From: Hymenobacter sp. 15J16-1T3B
GTDB taxonomy: Bacteria > Bacteroidota > Bacteroidia > Cytophagales > Hymenobacteraceae
Direction of reading: 5' to 3'
DNA length: 64,000 bases
NCBI RefSeq assembly: GCF_020711235.1
Contig: NZ_JAJFAV010000004.1
Coordinates: 419,246 to 483,245 of the forward strand
The translations under genes and the position numbers were made by a program. The notes under the pieces were generated by a model. The model saw only the letters and a list, made by a program, of their open reading frames with translations, was not told where the DNA came from and ran no database searches. Positions 36,813 to 44,067 of the stretch are shown piece after piece (position 1 is the first letter of the stretch; every line of letters begins with the position of its first letter).

Positions 36813-36977
36813 CTATTCGCTGGCACCAGACTCGGGCACGCGCGGCGGGCGCGGGGTGCGCCGGTAGCGGTGGTAGTGGCCGGTGACGGGCGCCGTAGGT
36901 TGGTACGGGGGGCGGTAGCCGCCGCCCGTTGCCTGGAAACGGGAATAGGATCGGGGTTGGGAGGATGCGGTGTTCAT
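36813..36977 (-). CDS. small Pro/Arg/Tyr-rich hypothetical protein
   Basis: A 54-residue frame, ATG at 36975-36977, TAG at 36813-36815. It begins MNTASSQPRSYSRFQATGGG and continues with Tyr, Pro, His and Arg (YRPPYQPTAPVTGHYHRYRR), ending PESGASE. It has no signal peptide or membrane segment. It lies 22 bp from a terminator that would serve it, and resembles in size and composition the frame at 25663-25836. Whether it is expressed is not known. Confidence 0.45.
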   Translation of the reverse strand: MNTASSQPRSYSRFQATGGGYRPPYQPTAPVTGHYHRYRRTPRPPRVPESGASE

Positions 36978-37189
36978 GGTAAACTGGGGAAGTTTCAGGC
37001 ATTTTTACGCCGCCACCGCCCCCGTGCGTTATGCGGATTTTGGGGCGCAAACTCCGGATTTCTCATCCCCAGCCCATCCGTATTTTCCGCCTTGCTACAC
37101 GTGGTTAGCATGAGCGGGGGCTGAAAACGAAACCGCCCCGCTGCTGTGGGCAGGGGGCGGTGGCCAAGGAGTTGCGGGAAGCAACAGCC

Positions 37190-37699
37190 TTAGTTCTGGG
37201 CGCTGTTGCCGCGCTGATTGCGCTGGTTGGTTTGCTTCGGCGCGTTGCCCTGCTCGTTTTGGCTGGCGGCATTTGCATTGGTTTCGCGCGGGGCGTTGTT
37301 GAGCGTGCCGCGGCCTTCGCCGGTGCCGGTAGCCGGGCCGCGCGTCGTGCCGGGTACTTCGGTGTTCGAGGTGCCGCGGTTGGTCAGGCTACGGCCACTG
37401 GTGGTGCTGCTGCCGTCGGTCGTGCCGCTTTCGGTGTACTTGGAGGTGTTCGGGTCGCCGCCGGGCTGCATGCTGAGGGCTTCGGCCGAGGAGCGGGCCA
37501 GGGAGCCGGTGCCCACCGGGCGGTAGGCCTTGCCGCCACCCGACACGCTGTCGCGCTCGGTATCGACGCGGGTGGCGCGCGGAGCGCGGGCGAAGGAGTC
37601 GTTGTTGGTGTGGTCGACGCCGGGGCTCCAAGAATTGTCGCAGGCGGCCAGGGGCAGCAGGAGCAGCGCGGCGCTGAGCACGCGGGAGGAGGTCAACAT
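37190..37699 (-). CDS. low-complexity lipoprotein
   Basis: A 169-residue lipoprotein (MLTSSRVLSAALLLLPLAAC, Cys20). The mature part is disordered and rich in Thr, Ser, Gly, Asn and Arg (SGTTDGSSTTSGRSLTNRGT), ending Gln/Asn-rich. Such lipoproteins are common in Hymenobacter-like genomes and have no known function. It is divergent from the Dph6-like gene. Confidence 0.78.
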   Translation of the reverse strand: MLTSSRVLSAALLLLPLAACDNSWSPGVDHTNNDSFARAPRATRVDTERDSVSGGGKAYRPVGTGSLARSSAEALSMQPGGDPNTSKYTESGTTDGSSTTSGRSLTNRGTSNTEVPGTTRGPATGTGEGRGTLNNAPRETNANAASQNEQGNAPKQTNQRNQRGNSAQN

Positions 37700-37863
37700 A
37701 GCGGGAGTGTTTGGAATGAGAGAAGTTCGAACGGGTGCGGTGCTGCCGTATACGCGCCGCGCCGCGCCTATGGCTACGTGTCAGCGGCTTGGCAGTTGCG
37801 CAACGCCCGCAAAGCGCCGCCGCGGTGCATCTTTGCGCCCTGCTACCAACCGCGTTGCTAATT

Positions 37864-38613
37864 ATGACTTCACCCGCCGCCGTGATGAGCTGGAGCGGGG
37901 GCAAGGACTCTGCTCTGTGCCTGCATCACGCCCTACAGGCCCCCGAGCTGTGCCCCACGCACCTGCTCACCACCCTCAACGAGCACTACGGCCGCGTGGC
38001 CATGCACGGCGTGCGCGCCGAGCTTCTGCAGGCCCAGGCCCAGCGCATCGGCCTGCCTTTGCACGAAGTCTGGCTGCCCGAAATGCCTTCGATGCAGGTC
38101 TACGAGCAGCGCATGAACGACGCCTTGGCCGCGCTGGCTGGCCAAGGTGTGCGTACCAGCATCTTCGGCGACCTGCACCTGGCCGACCTGCGCCAGTACC
38201 GCGAGCAGCAGCTGGCCCGGGTGGGCTGGCAGGCGCGCTTTCCCCTCTGGCACAAGCCCGCCACTGAGCTCTGGGCCGAGTTTTTCGACTTGGGCTTCCG
38301 CGCCGTCGTGGTTTGCGTCAACGAGCAGCACCTCGACCAGAGCTTCTGCGGCCGCGAACTGGACCGCGACTTCCTGCGCGACCTGCCCGCCGGCGTCGAC
38401 AGCTGCGGCGAAAACGGCGAGTACCACAGCTTCGTCTACGACGCGCCTTACTTCAGCCGGCCCATTGCCGTGCAGCGCGGCGAGCTGGTGCGCCGCACGT
38501 ACCAGCCCAATGCGCCGGCCCCGGCCGACGACAACTCCGCCGACTGCTACCGCCCGGCGCCCGACCCGTTCAGCGCCGCCTTCTGGTATTGCGACCTGCT
38601 GCCCGCCGATTGA
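37864..38613 (+). CDS. Dph6-related ATP pyrophosphatase
   Basis: A 249-residue cytoplasmic protein of the adenine-nucleotide alpha-hydrolase (PP-loop) superfamily. The ATP-binding loop is SWSGGKDSALCL (SGGKDS, residues 11-16). The rest (GDLHLADLRQYREQQLARVG, DSCGENGEYHSFVYDAPYF) matches the Dph6/MJ0570 family. Eukaryotic Dph6 amidates diphthine, but bacteria lack diphthamide, so the substrate here is different and unknown. ATG at 37864 fits the family length. Confidence 0.9.
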   Translation: MTSPAAVMSWSGGKDSALCLHHALQAPELCPTHLLTTLNEHYGRVAMHGVRAELLQAQAQRIGLPLHEVWLPEMPSMQVYEQRMNDALAALAGQGVRTSIFGDLHLADLRQYREQQLARVGWQARFPLWHKPATELWAEFFDLGFRAVVVCVNEQHLDQSFCGRELDRDFLRDLPAGVDSCGENGEYHSFVYDAPYFSRPIAVQRGELVRRTYQPNAPAPADDNSADCYRPAPDPFSAAFWYCDLLPAD

Positions 38614-38759
38614 AGGCAGCGGCTGACTACGCACCAACCGCTCTGTTGGTGCGGCCCACCGGCCAAGGAGCCTATACCGCTTCTTTCCGCGCCGCCCGTT
38701 GCGATGTGCCCTGTTTGCAAAGCCTGCACGGGCAAGCCCAAACCATGGCATTCCATAAC

Positions 38760-38791
38760 AAAGCGCCCCGTCGGGACTGACGGGGCGCTTT
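38760..38791. terminator. terminator between convergent genes
   Basis: aaagcgccccgtc pairs exactly with gacggggcgcttt around gggact. It lies between the Dph6-like gene and the convergent metallo-beta-lactamase-fold gene. Confidence 0.82.
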
Positions 38792-38838
38792 GGCGAATTG
38801 GCAACGGAGGATAGCCGGGGTCAGCGGCGGGCGGTGGC

Positions 38839-39951
38839 TTAGAGATTCTGCGGCCCGGGAAACCAGCCGCCATCTTCGTCCACCGGCGTAAACGGGTCGA
38901 CGGCGGCGGCGTAGCCGGTGGCGGGCTGGTCGAAATGGTGATGCCGGTTGCGGCCGTGGTGTTTGTAGCGTCGGCGGGCTCCGTCGCGCTGCTTCAGCCA
39001 GATGCCAATGCCCAAACCGATGCTGGCCGCCAAGCCGCCGAGAATCCACGGGGTGCTGGGGTTGTGCACGGGCGGCGGCACGGCCCGCACGCCGGTTTCG
39101 TCGGCAATGGCCGGATCGGGCAGATAGCGGCCCTGGGCGGGCACGGCCAGCTCGCGGAAGTGCTGGGCCAGTTCCGTCAGCTCCTGCTGCAGCGTGGCCC
39201 CACGCATCGGAATGCCGTGGCCGGTGGCCGCCACCTTGGGCTGCAGGCGGGCCAAGCGTTCCACCGAAAGGCGGGCGGCTTCCCAGTCACAGGTGAAGTA
39301 CTTGGGCGGGCCGTGCACCTCCTGGCGCTGCTCCCACACCGCCAGCGCCGACTCCTGCTGGGTCGTGACGAAGGCGTCGCCGGCAATCAGCACGCCGTCG
39401 GATTCGCGGTAAAAGGCTACGTGACCGGGCGTGTGGCCGGGCGTGAACACCCAGCGCCAGTCGGGCAGTTCGGGCACCGAGTGGTCGGCGGGCAATTCGT
39501 GGGCGCGGCTGCCCACGTTGTACGGGTGCTTAGGGTAGAGGCCCGACAGCCAGGCCATGGCCCCGCCGCCCACGGTGGGGTCGGGTGGGGGGTAGGCCGA
39601 ACGGCCGGTGAGGTAGGGCAATTCCAGGCGGTGGGCGTACACGGGCACGTCCCAGTGCTCGGCCAGGCTTTCGAGGGCGCCGGCGTGGTCGAAGTGCCCG
39701 TGGGTCATGATGATGGCCTCGGGCCGGGCGCCGGGCCCGAACAGCGACTCGGCCGCGTGCCGAATTTTGCCGGCTGCACCCGGCAGGCCGGCGTCCACCA
39801 GCACCCAGGGGCCGGCGTTGTACGTCTGGCGCACGAAAAATAAATTGACGAAGACGTTGCGCAGGGCCCACACCCCGGGCGCCACAAACTGTAGGTCGGG
39901 GGTGGTGGCGCGGGTGGGGCGGGTGCGCAGGTGGTCCAGGGAGTCGCTCAT
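38839..39951 (-). CDS. MBL-fold metallo-hydrolase with C-terminal membrane segment
   Basis: A 370-residue protein. The metal site motif THGHFDHAG (83-91) and the later FTPGHTPGHVAFY and GDAF mark a dinuclear metallo-beta-lactamase fold; substrates of such enzymes range from glyoxalase II thioesters to lactones. After the catalytic part there is one hydrophobic segment (STPWILGGLAASIGLGIGIW, near residue 310) and a basic His-rich tail (RRRYKHHGRNRHHHF). No signal peptide is seen, so the enzyme would be tethered to the inner face of the membrane. The upstream gene on this strand is the HTTM protein, 58 bp away. Confidence 0.9.
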   Translation of the reverse strand: MSDSLDHLRTRPTRATTPDLQFVAPGVWALRNVFVNLFFVRQTYNAGPWVLVDAGLPGAAGKIRHAAESLFGPGARPEAIIMTHGHFDHAGALESLAEHWDVPVYAHRLELPYLTGRSAYPPPDPTVGGGAMAWLSGLYPKHPYNVGSRAHELPADHSVPELPDWRWVFTPGHTPGHVAFYRESDGVLIAGDAFVTTQQESALAVWEQRQEVHGPPKYFTCDWEAARLSVERLARLQPKVAATGHGIPMRGATLQQELTELAQHFRELAVPAQGRYLPDPAIADETGVRAVPPPVHNPSTPWILGGLAASIGLGIGIWLKQRDGARRRYKHHGRNRHHHFDQPATGYAAAVDPFTPVDEDGGWFPGPQNL

Positions 39952-40009
39952 AGGAGTTGGGGAAAAGGCGGCGTGGTAGTCAGTGAAAGGCGGCGGTGGG
40001 ACGTTGTCA

Positions 40010-41638
40010 TCACGGCTGGCAGCTGCACAGCACTTCGCGGGTGGGTTTCTGCACTTTGTAGTCGGGCAAGGATACCTCTTTCATGTAGATGACGTCGAGC
40101 CGCTGCAAAGGCGGGTTGCGCGGGTTTTCGCGCCAGCGCCGCAGCATGTAGTTGCAGTAGTAGGGCCGCATCCAGTCGTTGCTGACGAACAGGTAATTTT
40201 CGGAGTACTTGCGCCACCGGTCGTTTTTGTGCAGCGCCATCACCGAGTACGGTTTCCGGTAGGTCACAGGTTGGCCGCCGCGGTACAGGTCGAAGCGCCG
40301 CCCGTCTTTGGTGTGGCCCTCCAGGATGTACCAACCGTCGTCCTTGAACACGGTGGGCGCAAACATGCCCCAGTGCTGGTCGGTGCGAAACAGGTAGCCA
40401 AACCAGCGCAGCGGCTCGTGCATGGTGTAGCCGGGCCGGGCAATGCCGTCGAGGTTCCACCAGACGGTGTAGCCCAGCAGCACGAAGAGCACGGTGTCGC
40501 GCAGGGCGGGCAGCAGGCGGAAGTGCCGGTGCGTCCGCACGTGCGGGTGCCATTCGGCTTGCAGCTGCACGGCCAGCGGCCACTGCCAGGGCGGCAGGCG
40601 CTGCCGCCAGCGGCCCAGGTGCCCGGCGCCGCGCTGCACCGGCGGGCCCAGGCGGCGCTCCAGCCAGCCCATCACCGGCGTGGGCAGCAGCCCCATTACC
40701 GAGGCAAAGCTGATGATGAAAAACAGCCCAACAAACAGCGTCAGGCTGATGCCGAGGTGAAAGCCCCAGATGGTCAGCACGAACACCGTGCGCCACAGGG
40801 GCGTGGCTACCGGGATGAAGAGCAGCACCGGCAGCAGCAGCTCCATGTAAAAAGTGACGTGCGTGAGCACCTTGAGCAGCTCGTAGTGCGGGTAAAGCAG
40901 CCGGCCGCCGGGCATCAGCACCTGGTCGAGGCTGAGGGCGTAGTAGATGGCCGTGCCCTCGGAGCGCCACTCGGGGCCGCTTTTGAGCAGGGCCGTGCAC
41001 ACGTACACCAGCGCAATCTGCACCACGTAGGCCACCGTGGCGGCATTGAAGTAGCTGTAGTGCTCAGGCGCGGGCCGATCTTGCGCGTCCCGGCTCCACA
41101 CCCGGCCCCAGGGCAGAAAAATGGCCCAGAACAGGAGCATGCGCAATAAATCGTCGCCGCCCTGCACAATCAGCGGGTTGCGGTTCTGCACCGACACCAG
41201 CATCACCCACGACACCACCGTCATCAGCCGGGGGCGCCAGCCGAGGAGCAACCCCACTGCGGCGGCGGCGGCCAGCAAGAACAGCGCCGCCTGCACCGCC
41301 CACAGCCCGCTCATGGTGTGTAGCGAGAATTCGTATGGATTCCAGGCACGCTCAAACAACACGTACAGCGGCAGTACGCCCATGTTGGTGTAGTGCGCCT
41401 CCAAATCGGTACTGCGGATGCCCAAATCGAGCAGCAGCACCACGGCCACGGCCATGCGCATCAGGGCCAAGGCGCGCAGGTCGAGCACAAAGGGCCGGCG
41501 CAGCACCGCCAGTACCCGCCCGGCCCCCCCGGGCCGCGGCGGGGGCGCGGTCTGAGGGGGAGAAGGCGCAGAAAGGGCAACCTCCCCGCGGGGAAGTTGC
41601 CCTTGCGCCCGGTCAAACAGGTCGGCCGAGGTGTGCAA
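40010..41638 (-). CDS. HTTM-domain membrane protein (vitamin K carboxylase-like)
   Basis: A polytopic membrane protein of up to 542 residues. The HTTM region (horizontally transferred transmembrane domain) begins about RRPFVLDLRALALMRMAVAV, with further segments LWAVQAALFLLAAAAAVGLL and YVVQIALVYVCTALLKSGPEW, and a soluble C-terminal part (FGYLFRTDQHWGMFAPTVF). The domain is shared with vitamin K-dependent gamma-carboxylase. The 5' end of the open frame is a TTG (41636-41638) and a terminator-like hairpin covers 41573-41604, so the true start may be GTG at 41506 or ATG at 41461. The function in bacteria is unknown. Confidence 0.87.
   Translation of the reverse strand: MHTSADLFDRAQGQLPRGEVALSAPSPPQTAPPPRPGGAGRVLAVLRRPFVLDLRALALMRMAVAVVLLLDLGIRSTDLEAHYTNMGVLPLYVLFERAWNPYEFSLHTMSGLWAVQAALFLLAAAAAVGLLLGWRPRLMTVVSWVMLVSVQNRNPLIVQGGDDLLRMLLFWAIFLPWGRVWSRDAQDRPAPEHYSYFNAATVAYVVQIALVYVCTALLKSGPEWRSEGTAIYYALSLDQVLMPGGRLLYPHYELLKVLTHVTFYMELLLPVLLFIPVATPLWRTVFVLTIWGFHLGISLTLFVGLFFIISFASVMGLLPTPVMGWLERRLGPPVQRGAGHLGRWRQRLPPWQWPLAVQLQAEWHPHVRTHRHFRLLPALRDTVLFVLLGYTVWWNLDGIARPGYTMHEPLRWFGYLFRTDQHWGMFAPTVFKDDGWYILEGHTKDGRRFDLYRGGQPVTYRKPYSVMALHKNDRWRKYSENYLFVSNDWMRPYYCNYMLRRWRENPRNPPLQRLDVIYMKEVSLPDYKVQKPTREVLCSCQP
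41573..41604 (-). terminator. hairpin at the HTTM 5' end
   Basis: aagggcaac (41573-41581) pairs with gttgccctt (41596-41604), with an inner GC-rich pairing; on the minus strand TTTCT follows. It lies about 46 bp after the stop of the Thr/Gly repeat gene and would terminate that transcript, although it sits inside the longest HTTM reading frame. Confidence 0.6.
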
Positions 41639-41649
41639 TGCCGGTCAGG

Positions 41650-42138
41650 TTAGCGGGTGGTCGAACCGGAAGTCGAAGAGCCCGAAGTGCTCGAGCCGGA
41701 GCGCGAGCCGCGGGTTTTGGTTTTGGTGCCCGACGATTTGCTGCGGCGGCTGCCCGAGGTGGTGCCCATCGTGGAGCCCGACGTCGTGCCCGACGTGGTA
41801 CCCATGGTGGTGGTGCCGGACGTCGTGCCCGACGTCGTACCGTAAGTGGTCGAGCCCGAGGTAGTGCCGGTAGTCGTGGTGCCCGACGTCGTGCCGGAGG
41901 TGGTGCCCATGGTGGAGCTGCCCGAGGTCGTGCCCGACGTGGTGCCCATGGTAGTAGTACCGCTGGTGGTACCTGTAGTGGAACCGGTAGTACCCATGGT
42001 GGTCGTGCCGGTAGTGCCCGAAGTCGACGAGCCCGACGTAGTGCCAGTGGTACCGGTAGTGGTTTGAGCAAAGCTAGCCGTCGAGAAAGCGGCGTTTAGG
42101 AGCAGGGCTAGCAGCGGAGCAACAAATGACTTTTTCAT
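41650..42138 (-). CDS. secreted Thr/Gly/Ser repeat protein
   Basis: A 162-residue protein: signal peptide (MKKSFVAPLLALLLNAAFST, cut after AQ), then ~100 residues made almost wholly of Thr, Gly and Ser with TSGTT and TTMGTT units repeated many times, then a short basic block (GSRRSKSSGTKTKTRGSRSG) and a Ser/Thr/Gly end. There are no Cys or aromatic residues of note apart from one Tyr. It is likely disordered or fibrous and exposed. The DNA itself is a degenerate tandem repeat. Function is unknown. Confidence 0.8.
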   Translation of the reverse strand: MKKSFVAPLLALLLNAAFSTASFAQTTTGTTGTTSGSSTSGTTGTTTMGTTGSTTGTTSGTTTMGTTSGTTSGSSTMGTTSGTTSGTTTTGTTSGSTTYGTTSGTTSGTTTMGTTSGTTSGSTMGTTSGSRRSKSSGTKTKTRGSRSGSSTSGSSTSGSTTR

Positions 42139-42286
42139 GAGAAAGGTGTTGGGTTGTGAAGGAAAAAATTAGAACGAAACGCGTCTAACAGCACGATGCG
42201 GCGCTGCGCCAAACTGTCCCTAGTACGAATTCACGCCGTCAGGGATAAGGCTGAGGTTACTTCCGGCGCCCAGGAATCGGGCAGAA

Positions 42287-42318
42287 AAAAAGGACAGCCA
42301 CAAAGTGACGTCCTTTTT
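42287..42318 (-). terminator. terminator of the Ser/Thr-rich lipoprotein gene
   Basis: aaaaaggac (42287-42295) pairs with gtccttttt (42310-42318) around a small inner cac/gtg pairing, with a T-run on both strands. It lies ~50 bp after the lipoprotein stop. Confidence 0.75.
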
Positions 42319-42368
42319 CTCCCTCCTCTTTCCAAATAAATGCGAGCGTTAAGTAGGCTGGTGTGAGA

Positions 42369-42689
42369 CTATTGGGGAGCTTGGCCGCCGTTGCCGTTGC
42401 CGCTGTTGGAGCCGGTCGAGGCGCTAGTCGTGGCCTCGTTGGTGGTGGCCCCGGCGCCCGTCGAGCCGGAGGTCGTGCCTTGCACTTCGGGCGACGAAGT
42501 GGTCGAGCCCGAAGAGCTGGCGTCTGTGTTGACGGAGGCCGAATCGGTGGTCGTGGTGCTCATCTCGGTGCTGGAGCTGCTGCCCTCAGTGCCTGAGGAG
42601 GTGCTGGCGTTGTTGTCGTTGCCACAGCCGCCAAGGGCCAGCAGCGCGCAAAATGCGCCCGACATGCATAGAATGCGTGTGCGGTTCAT
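42369..42689 (-). CDS. Ser/Thr-rich small lipoprotein
   Basis: A 106-residue lipoprotein (lipobox ALGGC, Cys22). The mature part is Ser/Thr/Gly/Asn low-complexity sequence with no recognised domain. It resembles in composition the neighbouring 41650-42138 protein and the lipoprotein at 37190-37699. It lies on the same strand as the repeat protein but with its own terminator between, so it is a separate unit. The role is unknown. Confidence 0.78.
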   Translation of the reverse strand: MNRTRILCMSGAFCALLALGGCGNDNNASTSSGTEGSSSSTEMSTTTTDSASVNTDASSSGSTTSSPEVQGTTSGSTGAGATTNEATTSASTGSNSGNGNGGQAPQ

Positions 42690-42936
42690 GTTGTTGCAGT
42701 GGGGTGGTGTGGTTGATTATAAAGCAGTTGCGGCGGGCAACACAAGGGGCTTATACGCCCGGCAAAGCCTGCAAGATGAATTTTTGATGGAAATTTTTGT
42801 GCACATTTTTTGCAACTACAAGGAGTATTTTTCTCCAAACGCGCTGCTGTCGAAGGCCGACTCCGCGCCCAAACTCGGCCCAACCTAACTGCCGCCGGCT
42901 GGTTACGTACCAGCTACCCAACTTCCCCTTGTTGCA

Positions 42937-43341
42937 ATGCAGGTAGGTTCTTCCGTAATTCTCTTCGACGGCGTGTGCAACCTCTGCCACGGGCTGGTGC
43001 AGTTCATCATTGAGCGCGACCCGCAGGCGCGGTTCCGGTTTGCCTCGCTGCAGTCGGCTGAGGGCCAGCGCCTGATGCCCGGCGGCATCAACCCGGACCC
43101 CGACAACCCCGATTCGGTGGTGCTCATCGAAGACGGCCGGGCCTACACGCACTCCACGGCCATCCTGCGCATCCTGCGCCGCCTCGGCGGCGGCTGGGCC
43201 CTGCTCTCGGCGGCCGGTATTCTGCCCCGGGTTCTGCGCGACGCGGCGTACCGATTCGTGGCCCGCAACCGCTACCGCTGGTTTGGCAAGCAAACCGAAT
43301 GCTGGCTGCCTACGCCCGAGTTGAAGGCGCGCTTCCTATAA
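42937..43341 (+). CDS. DCC-family thiol-disulfide oxidoreductase-like protein
   Basis: A 134-residue cytoplasmic protein of the DCC (YuxK) family. The signature is ILFDGVCNLCHGLVQFIIER with the Cys14-x-x-Cys17 pair in a thioredoxin-like fold. SVVLIEDGRAYTHSTAILRI follows, and RYRWFGKQTECW near the end is typical. It is predicted to be redox active; the partner is unknown. The AT-rich stretch 42715-42860 upstream probably holds its promoter. Confidence 0.92.
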   Translation: MQVGSSVILFDGVCNLCHGLVQFIIERDPQARFRFASLQSAEGQRLMPGGINPDPDNPDSVVLIEDGRAYTHSTAILRILRRLGGGWALLSAAGILPRVLRDAAYRFVARNRYRWFGKQTECWLPTPELKARFL

Positions 43342-43371
43342 CCCGCCGCCGAATTCTACGGTTAACCGAAC

Positions 43372-43427
43372 ACACGGCGCGGGGCCGGCCCGGAGCGCAT
43401 TTGCTCCGCGCCGGCCCCGCGCCGTGT
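43372..43427. terminator. long GC-rich hairpin between convergent genes
   Basis: An 18-bp perfect stem (43372-43389 with 43410-43427) encloses a second small stem ggagc/gctcc. It lies between the DCC gene and the convergent MarR gene. It has no clear T-run, so termination is likely but not certain. Confidence 0.65.
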
Positions 43428-43439
43428 GTCTAAAGCTGT

Positions 43440-43922
43440 TTACGCGGCTTGCTCGGGGGCATCGCCCGCGCTACGGGGCGGCAGCAAGCTCTGCAAGGTC
43501 TGAATCAGCGCCGCCGCTTTGCTGCCGAAAAACTGTTGGTCGAATTCTTCCAGGGCCCAAGCCGCGCGTACCACGGCTTTCAGGCCCATCGGCGTCAGCT
43601 GCAGGCTGCGGGCGCGGGCGTCCTGCTCGCTGGTGGGGCGCTGCAGCAGCCCTTTTTCCTCCAGTGTCCGCACTATCTTGCTGGTGGTCATTTTGTCGTA
43701 GTGCGCGTGCTGAGCCACGTGGGCCTGCGTGACGGGCTCGGTTTGCTGGCCGGAAAGCCGCTGCACCGCCGCCAGCAGCAGAAACTGGCTGGGTGTGAGG
43801 TTCATCGGCGTCAGCACCTGCGTCAGGCTGCGCTGCCAGTGCGCCGTGGCCTGGGCCAGCAGGTAGCCGGGGTTGTCGTCGGGGCCTTCAAAGGTGAACA
43901 GCGGATCGGTTGGTAGGGCCAT
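43440..43922 (-). CDS. MarR family transcriptional regulator
   Basis: A 160-residue winged-helix regulator. The core is LTPSQFLLLAAVQRLSG, VTQAHVAQHAHYDKMTTSKI (recognition helix), RTLEEKGLLQRPTSEQDARARSLQLT (wing). MarR proteins repress nearby genes and release DNA when they sense phenolic or oxidised ligands. It is divergent from the quinone-oxidoreductase gene at 44068, the usual arrangement for autoregulation plus control of a redox target. The operator array at 43974-44017 lies between them. Confidence 0.92.
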   Translation of the reverse strand: MALPTDPLFTFEGPDDNPGYLLAQATAHWQRSLTQVLTPMNLTPSQFLLLAAVQRLSGQQTEPVTQAHVAQHAHYDKMTTSKIVRTLEEKGLLQRPTSEQDARARSLQLTPMGLKAVVRAAWALEEFDQQFFGSKAAALIQTLQSLLPPRSAGDAPEQAA

Positions 43923-43973
43923 CGGATTTTTGCTAGGTTGCAGCGGCTGGGGTGGTCCAGCAGCGGCCTACCC

Positions 43974-44017
43974 GTAAACGGATTCACCGTAACCGAGTTT
44001 ACTGTAAGCTGGTTTAC
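43974..44017. promoter_or_regulatory. three-unit imperfect-palindrome operator array
   Basis: Three 14-bp units, GTAAACGGATTCAC (43974-43987), GTAACCGAGTTTAC (43989-44002) and GTAAGCTGGTTTAC (44004-44017), repeat at exactly 15-bp steps. Each is an imperfect inverted repeat of the form GTAAnC..G.TTTAC. They lie between the divergent MarR and oxidoreductase genes and are the obvious binding site for MarR. Confidence 0.7.
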
Positions 44018-44067
44018 CGCCACAAAAGTGCTCATTTTGCCGCTAGCAGCGGCTTTTTTTATTTTCC

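Noticed and set aside
41631..42067. Plus-strand frames reading VVPDVVPMVV-like repeats
   Set aside because: These are the reverse translation of the TSGTT repeat gene, which has a signal peptide, stop and terminator in the minus direction.
41650..42138. Possible CRISPR or tandem DNA array in the Thr/Gly repeat region
   Set aside because: Units are short, degenerate and in frame, with no spacers; they encode protein repeats.
42391..42888. Plus-strand 165-codon frame opposite the Ser/Thr lipoprotein
   Set aside because: Mostly antisense to the lipoprotein; the remainder covers the AT-rich promoter region.
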